Origin: an uncultured Clostridia bacterium
GTDB taxonomy: Bacteria; Bacillota; Clostridia; Oscillospirales; CAG-272
DNA: 52,011 nt
Direction: 5' to 3'
NCBI GenBank assembly: GCA_947626065.1
Contig: CANQQT010000008.1
Location: forward strand, 1-52,011
Shown piece after piece: positions 28,264 to 36,857 of this stretch. Under the pieces are notes generated by a model. The model was not told the origin of the DNA. It was given only the letters and a program-made list of their open reading frames with translations, and made no database searches. Positions within the stretch are counted from its first letter, which is position 1. Every line of letters starts with the position of its first letter. The position numbers and the translations under genes were made by a program.

Positions 28264-29358
28264 TTGAAAGCCTATCAACCCGAGGTCACCACCAATTCTT
28301 CCACCGTCGTCCGCTATGCCTTCATGAAGCTGACGGCCGACTGTGCCTGCGCCTCCATGTTCTTCGGAAAAATCGCCCGGCACACGGGGGAGGATCGGCT
28401 GGCGCTCCTTGTGATTTTCTTCAATATCATCGCCATTGCCGGGCGTGGCCTTGTCTCGCTCTTCGCCGACCGGGTGTCCAATCCACATCAGGGAGTCCGC
28501 CTGTCGGTTCTCCTGCTTGTCATGGGATTTCTCTGGCCGGTGGAGCTCGGAATTACCGTCAAGGTCCTGCTCGCGGCGCTGGGGAGCTGTTTCTTCCACG
28601 CCTTCGCCTTTTCTTCCCTTCTATCCCGCTCGAATTTCCGGGCGGCGGACGTCGGAATTTTCCTCTCCTGCGGCCCGCTCGGCCTTGCGGTGGGAATCGG
28701 CTTCCCCTTCTTCGGATATCTGGCCGCCCCGCTTCTGATGATCGCTGCTGCCCCCTCCGACCGGGGAGAAAGCCTGCCCCACGCCGAAGAAAAGCGCCTT
28801 CCCAAGGCGCCGAAAACTTCCCTCGCCCCGCTTTTCCTGATTTTGCTTCTGACGGCGATTTTTTTCCTCTCCGCCGTTGGCGCGGGAGTCTCTTTTTCGT
28901 GGGCAACCGGGCGAAAGGCCCCGCTTCTCCTCGCGCTTGCCGCCCTCGCCGGGCGGATGATCGGAGGGTATCTCTTTGACCGGCTCTCGATTTTTTCCCT
29001 GCTCGCCGCCTTTGGCGGAGGCGCCGCGCTGCTAATCTCCGGCGGGGATTCGCGGGCCGTCTCGCTCCTTGCCGTCCTGCTTCTTGAAATGACGGTGCCG
29101 GCGCTGATCGCCCTTGCCTTCCGTACCCTGCCCCGTCACCCCGGATTCGTCGCTTCCCTTGCCGCCGGGGCCTCTTATCTCGGATATCTTTTCCCGCGCC
29201 TCCTGCCGGGGCTTTTCGGGAACCGGCTGGCCGCCGTTCTCCTGTCCTGCGGGGCCGCGCTCCTGATTTCCGCCACAAGCGAAATTTTGCTTCTTCACAT
29301 CGGGCGCCGGGCGGCAAAACAGGAGCCCTCTCAAGCGCAAACAGAAAACGAAAGCTGA
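28264..29358 (+). CDS. MFS-like polytopic membrane protein (TTG start)
   Basis: Multiple hydrophobic segments; strong RBS GGGGAGGAAG; product not assignable. Confidence 0.65.
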   Translation: MKAYQPEVTTNSSTVVRYAFMKLTADCACASMFFGKIARHTGEDRLALLVIFFNIIAIAGRGLVSLFADRVSNPHQGVRLSVLLLVMGFLWPVELGITVKVLLAALGSCFFHAFAFSSLLSRSNFRAADVGIFLSCGPLGLAVGIGFPFFGYLAAPLLMIAAAPSDRGESLPHAEEKRLPKAPKTSLAPLFLILLLTAIFFLSAVGAGVSFSWATGRKAPLLLALAALAGRMIGGYLFDRLSIFSLLAAFGGGAALLISGGDSRAVSLLAVLLLEMTVPALIALAFRTLPRHPGFVASLAAGASYLGYLFPRLLPGLFGNRLAAVLLSCGAALLISATSEILLLHIGRRAAKQEPSQAQTENES

Positions 29359-29600
29359 CCGCACACAAAACCCAAACGGAACCGGAACCGCCCGCGCCGC
29401 AAAGCCGGAAAACCAAACAAAAACCGGAATCTGACCGCACGCAAAACCCCAACGGAACCGGAACCATCTGCGCTGTGAAACCCAAGCCAAACAAAAACAG
29501 AAACCGACCGCGCACGGATTCCAAGCCCGCGCGAAAACCGGAGCCGCCCGCGCCGCAAAGCCCAATCCAAACGGAACCGGGAACTGCCCGCGCCGCAGAT
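29355..29600. repeat. Degenerate ~75-bp tandem repeats after MFS-like gene
   Basis: Units beginning CTGACCGCAC at 29355 and 29431 and CGACCGCGCAC at 29505; shared AACGGAACCGGAACC, CCGCGCCGCAAAGCC, CCAAACAAAAAC. Confidence 0.75.
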
Positions 29601-29659
29601 TCCGAAAAAGACAAATGCCGGAGAAAAATTCCGCCTGCCGAAAGGAGACCGGCCCCCGC

Positions 29660-30016
29660 ATGAAAAAAATCGCCTTGATTTTTACCCTTCTTTCCCTTCT
29701 GTCCCTGCTCTTCCTGACTTTTTCCTCCACCGCCGCGGCCTCCATCCTGCCGGAGGAGGATCTCATCGGGGAGACGCTTATTGTGGAGCAGGATCGCACG
29801 CTGATTGAGGAAAACATTCAGAAGGATCACCCCGACCGGCAGGAAGAGGAAACCACCGTCATCCACATGACGAAAACGGCCTATCTTTCCTATTGCGTCG
29901 CCCCCGCCGTCGGCCTGATTTTCCTCGGCGTCGTCGGCTTTGCCCTTCTCTCTGTCCTCCAAAATGCCCGCGCCGCGAAGGCGCAAAAAGAGAAAAGCCC
30001 TTCGCGGAGTGTCTGA
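29660..30016 (+). CDS. Small secreted/membrane protein, unknown
   Basis: MKKIALIFTLLSLLSLLFLTFSSTAAA signal-like N-terminus; C-terminal TM; RBS AAAGGAGA. Confidence 0.6.
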   Translation: MKKIALIFTLLSLLSLLFLTFSSTAAASILPEEDLIGETLIVEQDRTLIEENIQKDHPDRQEEETTVIHMTKTAYLSYCVAPAVGLIFLGVVGFALLSVLQNARAAKAQKEKSPSRSV

Positions 30017-30125
30017 CGCGCGCCGGGGCTTCCCTCTTCTTTGGCTGTTCCCAGCACGATTTTTTCTCCCCATCCGGGTTTCACAAGGCCCGAATCTCTT
30101 CCGCCGTTTTACACGGCCCGGATTT

Positions 30126-31013
30126 TCATCCTTTCAGCTCCCAGTCGAAGGGGATCGATTCGGCGGCGCCTTTTCTCGTCACCGTGATGTTGGCCGCCTC
30201 CGTCGCCCTTCGCATGGCCTCCTTCGGGCTTCCGCCCGCCGCTATTGTGGCGAAGAAATAGCCCGTGAAGGTGTCACCCGCCGCCGTGGTATCGACCGGT
30301 TTTCCGTCTCCCGCCGGCATCCGGAATTCTTCTTCCCCCGTCGGCCCTTTTCCGGAATAGATCGCTCCCTCTTTTCCGAGGGTCAGCACGATTTTCGCGC
30401 TTCGATAGGTCGTGCGCAGGGCTTTCAGAATCTTCTCGGGGGCGCTTTCCCCCGTCAGTCCCTTCCCTTCGATCTCGTTGAGGATGAACCAATCGACGGC
30501 GTCGAGCGGATAGTCCGCCAGCTCCTTTGTGAGGGGGGAGGGGTTGAGCACCGTCACCATCCCTTTTTCGTGCGCCTTTTTCAGGATCCGCCCGACGCCG
30601 GAGATTTCGTTCTGCAACAGAACCATGTCCCCCGCGTCAAAGGCCTCCAGCACCCGTTCGATCTGTTCCTCATTCACCTCGCCGTTTGCTCCCTTGAAGA
30701 GCAGAATCGCGTTCTGCCCCTTGGCGTCTACCTGTATCACCGCGTGGCCGGTCGGCGTTTCCCCGATCTCCACCAAGGAGGTATCGACGCCGAGACCCTT
30801 CAAAAATCCGGTGAGGAAGTCCCCCTCTTTTCCGACCCGTCCGGCGTGAAAAACCTTCGCTCCCGCTTTCGCCAGCGCCGCCGACTGATTCAGTCCCTTT
30901 CCTCCGACGTGGCGTTCCATACGCTCCGCCGCCTCGGTTTCCCCCGCCGTGACAAAATGCTCGGTTTCGTACACGTAGTCGATATTCAGCGACCCGAAAT
31001 TCAAAATTTTCAT
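30126..31013 (-). CDS. Ribokinase / PfkB family sugar kinase
   Basis: MKILNFGSLNIDYVYETEHFVTAGET, GGKGLNQSAALAKAGAKVFHAGRVG, VDTTAAGDTFTGYFFA. Confidence 0.9.
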   Translation of the reverse strand: MKILNFGSLNIDYVYETEHFVTAGETEAAERMERHVGGKGLNQSAALAKAGAKVFHAGRVGKEGDFLTGFLKGLGVDTSLVEIGETPTGHAVIQVDAKGQNAILLFKGANGEVNEEQIERVLEAFDAGDMVLLQNEISGVGRILKKAHEKGMVTVLNPSPLTKELADYPLDAVDWFILNEIEGKGLTGESAPEKILKALRTTYRSAKIVLTLGKEGAIYSGKGPTGEEEFRMPAGDGKPVDTTAAGDTFTGYFFATIAAGGSPKEAMRRATEAANITVTRKGAAESIPFDWELKG

Positions 31014-31082
31014 AAGCCCTCCCGCCGCGCCGGAAATTTTGCCGGTCACGTAAACCGCGCCTCGCGCCCGTGCTTTTTTCCC

Positions 31083-31111
31083 ATTATATCAAATTGCCGG
31101 GAAAATGTCAA
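31083..31111 (-). promoter_or_regulatory. Sigma-A promoter of the ribokinase-like gene
   Basis: Minus strand TTGACA - 17 nt - TATAAT. Confidence 0.7.
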
Positions 31112-31139
31112 TATAACTGAATGAAGAAAAAGAAAAAGC

Positions 31140-31156
31140 CGATACTTGACGTATCG
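31140..31156. promoter_or_regulatory. Palindrome CGATAC-TTGAC-GTATCG upstream of thioredoxin gene
   Basis: Perfect 6-bp arms, 5-nt spacer. Confidence 0.4.
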
Positions 31157-31179
31157 ACGCATCAGAAAGGAAAAACGCC

Positions 31180-31491
31180 ATGAACCTACACACCGCCGAT
31201 TTTGAACAGACCCTTGACGCCAACCGCGACCGCCTCATCGTGCTTGATTTCTACGCCGACTGGTGCGGCCCCTGCAAAATGCTCGCACCTCACCTCGCCG
31301 CCGCCGAAGGCGATTATCCCGACGTTTTCTTCGCCAAAGTCAACGTGGACGAGGAGGAGGCGCTTGCCCGCCGGTTCAGCATCGTTTCGATTCCCACCCT
31401 CCTCTTTATCAAAAACGGCGTCGCCGTCAAAAAATCGGTCGGCTATCTTGACGCCGACGAGCTCCGCGCCCTGATCGACAGCGCGCTTTAA
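31180..31491 (+). CDS. trxA: Thioredoxin
   Basis: LDFYADWCGPCKMLAPHLAAAE...KVNVDEEEALARRFSIVSIPTLLFIKNG. Confidence 0.95.
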   Translation: MNLHTADFEQTLDANRDRLIVLDFYADWCGPCKMLAPHLAAAEGDYPDVFFAKVNVDEEEALARRFSIVSIPTLLFIKNGVAVKKSVGYLDADELRALIDSAL

Positions 31492-31493
31492 CG

Positions 31494-31691
31494 ATGAAGA
31501 TCCGTCTCAACGAAAACGCGGAGATCGTGAAAACCGTGCAAGAGGGTCTGCGGGCCAAAGGGGGCTACTGCCCCTGCCGCGTGGGGAAGAGCGAGGACAT
31601 CAAGTGTATGTGCAAGGAGTTCCGCGAGCAGATTGCCGACCCGGATTTTGAGGGCTACTGTCACTGTATGCTCTACTACAAGGAAAAATAA
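31494..31691 (+). CDS. Ferredoxin:thioredoxin reductase catalytic-chain-like protein
   Basis: 65 aa: GGYCPCRVGKSEDIKCMCKEFREQIADPDFEGYCHCMLYY; six Cys as CPC/CMC/CHC. Confidence 0.85.
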   Translation: MKIRLNENAEIVKTVQEGLRAKGGYCPCRVGKSEDIKCMCKEFREQIADPDFEGYCHCMLYYKEK

Positions 31692-31696
31692 AACGC

Positions 31697-31750
31697 CCTG
31701 TCCCATGGGAACCGCCGTCAACCGGCCCGGCCCCGTGGGACAGGTTTTTT
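31697..31750 (+). terminator. Rho-independent terminator after trx-FTR
   Basis: CCTGTCCCATGGG...CCCGTGGGACAGG stem then TTTTTT. Confidence 0.9.
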
Positions 31751-31922
31751 CTTTTTTTCATCCGGTGCGGCGGTGGGATTTTTGCCCAACTCGCGCGGCG
31801 GAAAATTTTTCTTTGTGAAAACGTGCAAACCGTGTGCCCGGCGTTTCGGCGTTTGCGCCCCGTCGGTCGTGTGGCCGGCTGCGGTTGTGGCCGTTCTTTG
31901 CGAAACCGTGCGGCGGTGCGCG

Positions 31923-33095
31923 TCAAAGGCCCAGGTAACTTCGCAATTCCTTCATACTCTCGCGATCGGGGGCGTCTTCCCCGTGTTTTACCTCGCTTGC
32001 GTAGCGTTTGATTCCGTTTTTGCGCAGTTTTTCGAGCCAGCGCCGCACTTGCATGGCCGGGAAGAGGAGCTTGTGCTTTTGCAGGATCGGGTAAATGTAT
32101 TTCAGCCGATCGTAGGAGACAAACAGGCGGGAAAAGAAGTACTTCGCCCGGCCCTTGGCGGCCTTGCCCATGGCGGCCATGTTTTCGGCGGTGCCGTATA
32201 CCCCGCCCATGAGAATGTATTCCTCGAAGAGCGCCAGCTCCTTTTCGTCCTTTGTCTTCTCCGGCGTCCCGTCCATCAGCGCCGCCGACAGCTTCAGGCA
32301 GGCGCGGTAGAAGGAGAGCAGGCCGCCCTTTTTGAGAAGCGCTTCGCTCTCCTCCCCGCCGAGAAGGTTGTGTTTTTTCATGAGCCAGAGGTCGAGGAAG
32401 GGCCGCAGACCGCACCCCCCGGCCTCGAAATGCTCCGCCATGTGGGCGATATGCAGAAACAGAAAGGTCGGCTGGTCGAGCTGCTGACGGTAAGAGCCGG
32501 GGGAGACGGGGGAAACGTGCGCCCAGATGCCGTCAAGCACGGAAGCCGCCGGGGTGTTGCGCGTATGACCGAGCATCCGGTGGTGAAGCTCCAGCCGCAC
32601 GCCGTCGGGGGAGAGAAAGGCGACGTCGTGATCGCTTGAGCCCTGCCGCCGATACCCCAACGACAGAAGAAGCGCCGAAGCCGCGTCGAGGTCAGCCGGT
32701 TTTACCAGGATATCGACGTCCACGCCGGTGCGCATCCAGGGTTCCGGGTAGAGGGAACGCAAAACCGAGCCTTTCAGGGGAAGAAAGCAGATCCGGGCCT
32801 CCTCGAAGGCCGCCGAAACGACGTCGAGCTGATATTGCATCCGCCCGACGCGGTAAACCGCCCGCAAAAGGTCGGAGTGAAAGGCCGCCGCCGTCTCGGG
32901 GGGAAGCGCCGAGGCAAGACCGGAGGTTTCGAGCGCATCCGCCGCCAGATGGGAAAGGTCGTGCGCCTTGGTCAGCGCGTAGAGCGTCGGGGGGCAGGAA
33001 GGCGTCAGCGCAGAGCGAAGGGAGGGCGGAAGAGGCTGACCGGTGAGGGAAGCGCGAAAAAGAGCCGTCATCAGCTCAACGATGGGCGAAAGCAT
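31923..33095 (-). CDS. Nucleotidyltransferase family protein (NTP_transf_5-like)
   Basis: CFLPLKGSVLRSLYPEPWMRTGVDVDILVKPADLDAASALLLSLGYRRQ; VRLELHHRMLGH; HMAEHFEAGGCGLRPFLDLW. Confidence 0.85.
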   Translation of the reverse strand: MLSPIVELMTALFRASLTGQPLPPSLRSALTPSCPPTLYALTKAHDLSHLAADALETSGLASALPPETAAAFHSDLLRAVYRVGRMQYQLDVVSAAFEEARICFLPLKGSVLRSLYPEPWMRTGVDVDILVKPADLDAASALLLSLGYRRQGSSDHDVAFLSPDGVRLELHHRMLGHTRNTPAASVLDGIWAHVSPVSPGSYRQQLDQPTFLFLHIAHMAEHFEAGGCGLRPFLDLWLMKKHNLLGGEESEALLKKGGLLSFYRACLKLSAALMDGTPEKTKDEKELALFEEYILMGGVYGTAENMAAMGKAAKGRAKYFFSRLFVSYDRLKYIYPILQKHKLLFPAMQVRRWLEKLRKNGIKRYASEVKHGEDAPDRESMKELRSYLGL

Positions 33096-33125
33096 ATCGT
33101 TCCCTCCTGTGGTCAAAAAATGGTT

Positions 33126-33176
33126 AGTAGAAAGAGGTTAGTAGAAACCGGAGGTTTCTACTAACCTCTTTCTACT
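33126..33176. repeat. Perfect 24-bp inverted repeat (3-nt loop) with nested 12-nt direct repeats
   Basis: AGTAGAAAGAGGTTAGTAGAAACC-GGA-GGTTTCTACTAACCTCTTTCTACT; GGTTAGTAGAAA repeated at 33122 and 33136. Confidence 0.95.
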
Positions 33177-33177
33177 T

Positions 33178-33205
33178 ATTATATCACATTTTTCAAATTT
33201 GTCAA
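33178..33205 (-). promoter_or_regulatory. Sigma-A promoter of the nucleotidyltransferase gene
   Basis: Minus strand TTGACA - 16 nt - TATAAT with TGA extended -10; the inverted repeat begins 1 bp downstream of the -10. Confidence 0.8.
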
Positions 33206-33207
33206 GA

Positions 33208-33237
33208 GAAAAACCGGCGGAGGAAAACCTCCGCCGG
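33208..33237 (-). terminator. Terminator of the giant-protein/peptide transcript
   Basis: CCGGCGGAGG-AAAA-CCTCCGCCGG perfect hairpin; minus strand continues TTTTTC. Confidence 0.85.
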
Positions 33238-33269
33238 TCGATGTAGATTGTTGCGTGAGTGGTACCCGA

Positions 33270-33461
33270 TTATCGCGGGATGTTGGTCGGCATACCGTGC
33301 TCGTCAAGAATGGTGCCGTTCGGGAGCTCGTTCAAGCGGAATAGATTTCTGGCATATGCCCACGGGTCGGTTTCCGAATGCTCGTCTCCGGCTCCCATGA
33401 TTTCTTCCACCGTTTCAAAGAGGACAATTTCCGCATCGGGTGCAGTATATTTCTTTTTCAT
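33270..33461 (-). CDS. 63-aa acidic peptide, candidate precursor peptide
   Basis: MKKKYTAPDAEIVLFETVEEIMGAGDEHSETDPWAYARNLFRLNELPNGTILDEHGMPTNIPR; RBS-like GGGAAAGG; 24 nt after the giant ORF and before the terminator. Confidence 0.6.
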   Translation of the reverse strand: MKKKYTAPDAEIVLFETVEEIMGAGDEHSETDPWAYARNLFRLNELPNGTILDEHGMPTNIPR

Positions 33462-33485
33462 ATCTTCACACACCTTTCCCAAACC

Positions 33486-36400
33486 TTACTTCTTCATTTG
33501 CACAACATTAGAGAAGCACCAAAGAATTTGATCACCAATTTTCACTTTTATAAACGAAGCACACCAGCGGTTCGCATCTTTCTGGGTAGAACCAAATCTC
33601 TGCGTATAAGTGTCATTCTCCAAATTCCATCCGGATTCCTCGCTCGTTGTATAAGAGAACACTTTCTGACCGTTGGTCAACGTATCTTTCTCCTCCTTTA
33701 CCTCGGATAGAACATCTTCTACACTAAAGAAGCTCTGCGAATAAACTACACCAACTTTGAGAACTTCAAGGCCGTTCTCGCTCCACTTACTTAACAGATC
33801 TTTTAACTCAGCCTTATCGTTTACGTCTACTCCGGTTTCAAGGTGAATATTCGTCAGCCAGGTAACCGTCTGAGAATCTTCGTCGTAGGAGGAAGAAAGG
33901 TCTAATACAAAGAGCGTTTTCTCGTCGTATTCCCACTTGCCCTCAACGGTGATATTCATATCATTACCAGAGGTGATTTCGTACTTTTCTCCCGGTACTT
34001 CCGAAAGGGCGTTTTCATTTTTTTTCGCTCCCGTAACGTTCCATTCAGTAAACTTATACCCAACGCGTTCCGGGGTCTCGGGAAGCACAAGATACCATGT
34101 GCCGGTCTCTTCATCCTGTTTGAGGAAGCCGCTCTCCTTATCCGCTTCAACATTATACGATGTTTTAATGTTGGATTTTCCGATGTGGGTCAATGTGAGG
34201 TTGATGGTAATCGGCTCGCAGGTTACCTTCACCTTATAGGCTTCAGTTACAGCCGCTGTTGTTTGCCAGAGATATCCAGATCCCTTGCTCAACTCTTGCT
34301 GAACCACCTCTTTGTCATTGACAAGTTCGACTTTTTGAATCTTCCATCCGGAAAGAGCAGAAACGTATACAGAAACGCGTGCGCCATACTCTACTTTTTT
34401 CAACGTTTGAGTAAACTTATAATGGTAAGTTTGGTTATTATCTCCGTCTTCCGCATCATTATAGAAGTCTTTTACTTCAAGTTGCTTTTTCTGCACACTC
34501 CCCTCAGTAAAGGAAATCTCGCCGTTCTCAGTAACCCTGCTGAGCGTTATTTGGTATCTGTTTGTGCCGACAATGTTCTGGGGTTGTACGGACTTTTCTT
34601 CACCATCGTCTATTTTGATCTTAACTTCATTTCCAAATTTATAACCCTCCTCAAGGGTTACTTCAAAAATCAACGACTCGCCATATTTTGCCGTGAGATT
34701 GCTATTGCCCGACTGTGTATAGCCGGCGGAGGGTTGCACCGTGAAGACGAGGGTGTCCTTTTCAACTTGTTCGATTTCTATGGTGGTCTCGCCCTTTACC
34801 TCAAACGAATAAACGCCATCGGACTTTTTGGCCTGGGGAGTGCGGTTTATATACACCACATATTGGGACTTTGTATATCCCTCATTGAGGTTTACTTTAA
34901 ATTCAACCTTTTCGTTGTACTTGGCGGTTTGGACTTCGCTAGTAGATTCCTTGCCATCTTCACCGACCGTAACATCAGAGATTGTATACCCCGTGACACT
35001 ACTCGGCCATGTGATATTATAGCTTGCCGTTTCGATCTGACCGGCGTCGATGGTTACTTCACCGGCATTTTTTACATCCTTAACAGTAATCTGATATTTA
35101 CCGGGTTGGAGATTCCTGATAGTGCAACTCGCGTACGGCGTAGAGCCAATTGTAACATTAATGTATTCCTTTGCCGCTTCGGTTAGAGTATACCCTTCCG
35201 CAAGTGTAATCGTGAAGGTAAAGCTTTGACCATGTTCAACGCTTGTGCTCGGCGCTGTAGCGAAATATTCGGTTTGATCATGCAAATCAAGGTTGTATTT
35301 CAGCTTTTGGGCCGTGCCGTTTCGTATGGAAATACCGGTATCTCCAGTTACAGTGAAGTGATAATATCCGTCCGCACCCTTTGATGTCTCGTTGCCATTC
35401 ACAAGGACAACTACCTGATTCGGGTCATATCCATCGCTCATTTGGATTTGGAACTTAACTTGAGTTCCGTAATCCACAGAATCCCAGCTACCGGTGTCAT
35501 CTTCCCTTATGTCTCCCTTATATTTTTCAGTAAAGCTATATTCTGTACCGTCGGCCCACCTCACGGGATAGTTTGCAATCGGGTCTCCAGTCACCTTTAT
35601 TGTAATATTCGTTGTCACATTTTGAACAGTGTAGAAATAAATCGTTCCGGTGACACTATTCCCGCCTTCCCCTGTTGCGACTAAAGTCTCTTCACTTCCA
35701 GTTTCTCCGCGCTTTACCATTACAGTGGGCGCACCATAGCCGGGTTTTATCGTTATGTTAAACGGAAAATTAGCGCCCGATGTGATAGAAGTTTCTTTGG
35801 CTACCGTAGATCCTTCGAAACCCGGGCAAGCGCCTGAGTCAAGCGTGGCAGTAAACTTCTCATCTGTTGCCGAGAAATCAATAGTTATATCTTCTCTTAC
35901 GTTTTTGACGACATATCCTATGCCGTCGCTATAATTACTACTGTGAGTCGTGCTTAGAGAGAGTGTGTTGTCCTGCTCGACTGTGTAACTTGTCACAAAG
36001 CTTTCAAGTATAGTGAAGTTGACCTCACGTTCTCCCATACCCTGTCTTTTATAAAGATAAAATTGGAAGTCTTTTCCTTCCTCAACTTCTGTCCCGTTCA
36101 CGGCTTTAAACATATAGTCCCGTGTGCTAGGAGGAAGCGTAACAGTGTGCTTTGCGGCAGGGATGCTGGGAACTATTATTATCGTTTCGTGAGTTTCTGT
36201 AAGAGCATTCCATCGATAACCGTTCGCAATTGAAGGGTCCGATTGGCATTCGCCAAGTCTTTCTCCCTTTTCGGTGCCACTTAACGCATAAACTTCAAAG
36301 ACTACTTGCTCCATTTGTTTGGGATTAATCTCGGCAGAAAATTTAAGATAGGTAGGAACGCCCGCAGAAAAAGTCAACTTTTTGCCTTCAGGTGCCTCAT

Positions 36401-36656
36401 TATTTGCAACCGATGCCGTTTTCCCATTCCAAGTGCTGACGGACGATTCACTCTCCAAAATTACATTTTCGTCATCGGATGGATCACTATAAAAGGATAC
36501 AATGTCATTAAACATAAATATGACATTTTTCAAGCTGCCCGCCGCCCCCACAGGCAACGGCGGCAAGGCCGTCAAGAACACGGTCATCGTCATAATCAGC
36601 GCCAGCGCGGCGGCTATCCATTTATGCCTTCTCGGCTTTTCTACACGGGTTTCCAT
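33486..36656 (-). CDS. Large secreted repeat protein (InlB/Flg_new-like and beta-rich repeats)
   Basis: RBS GGAGGAACC then METRVEKPRRHKWIAAALALIMTMTVFLTALPPLPVGAAG signal; recurring Y(N/G)E..F.V.L.EGY units; YKFTEWNVTG. No LPXTG or C-terminal TM. Confidence 0.8.
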   Translation of the reverse strand: METRVEKPRRHKWIAAALALIMTMTVFLTALPPLPVGAAGSLKNVIFMFNDIVSFYSDPSDDENVILESESSVSTWNGKTASVANNEAPEGKKLTFSAGVPTYLKFSAEINPKQMEQVVFEVYALSGTEKGERLGECQSDPSIANGYRWNALTETHETIIIVPSIPAAKHTVTLPPSTRDYMFKAVNGTEVEEGKDFQFYLYKRQGMGEREVNFTILESFVTSYTVEQDNTLSLSTTHSSNYSDGIGYVVKNVREDITIDFSATDEKFTATLDSGACPGFEGSTVAKETSITSGANFPFNITIKPGYGAPTVMVKRGETGSEETLVATGEGGNSVTGTIYFYTVQNVTTNITIKVTGDPIANYPVRWADGTEYSFTEKYKGDIREDDTGSWDSVDYGTQVKFQIQMSDGYDPNQVVVLVNGNETSKGADGYYHFTVTGDTGISIRNGTAQKLKYNLDLHDQTEYFATAPSTSVEHGQSFTFTITLAEGYTLTEAAKEYINVTIGSTPYASCTIRNLQPGKYQITVKDVKNAGEVTIDAGQIETASYNITWPSSVTGYTISDVTVGEDGKESTSEVQTAKYNEKVEFKVNLNEGYTKSQYVVYINRTPQAKKSDGVYSFEVKGETTIEIEQVEKDTLVFTVQPSAGYTQSGNSNLTAKYGESLIFEVTLEEGYKFGNEVKIKIDDGEEKSVQPQNIVGTNRYQITLSRVTENGEISFTEGSVQKKQLEVKDFYNDAEDGDNNQTYHYKFTQTLKKVEYGARVSVYVSALSGWKIQKVELVNDKEVVQQELSKGSGYLWQTTAAVTEAYKVKVTCEPITINLTLTHIGKSNIKTSYNVEADKESGFLKQDEETGTWYLVLPETPERVGYKFTEWNVTGAKKNENALSEVPGEKYEITSGNDMNITVEGKWEYDEKTLFVLDLSSSYDEDSQTVTWLTNIHLETGVDVNDKAELKDLLSKWSENGLEVLKVGVVYSQSFFSVEDVLSEVKEEKDTLTNGQKVFSYTTSEESGWNLENDTYTQRFGSTQKDANRWCASFIKVKIGDQILWCFSNVVQMKK

Positions 36657-36724
36657 CGTAGGTTCCTCCTTATATTTTAAGCGCAGGTGTGGTACATGAA
36701 TTGTACCCCACAATAATTATCTTA

Positions 36725-36753
36725 ATTATATCACTCTCTTACTCAGTTGTCAA
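36725..36753 (-). promoter_or_regulatory. Sigma-A promoter of giant protein-peptide operon
   Basis: Minus strand TTGACA - 17 nt - TATAAT with GTGA before the -10. Confidence 0.75.
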
Positions 36754-36857
36754 GACTCTTTTTTGCTTTTTTTGATAAATTTGATCAAAAATTTTGGTGG
36801 GGGAGAAAAAAGGAAGCGAGCGCTTACATTTTTGGGGTTTATAAGTCCAAAATAGAG

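Noticed and set aside
28559-30073. 504-aa Arg/Gly-rich minus-strand ORF
   Set aside because: Extreme composition from antisense of MFS gene and repeats; no RBS or domain support.
34185-35186. 333-aa plus-strand ORF inside the giant protein gene
   Set aside because: Antisense to the long secreted-protein frame, which has RBS, signal peptide and repeat periodicity.
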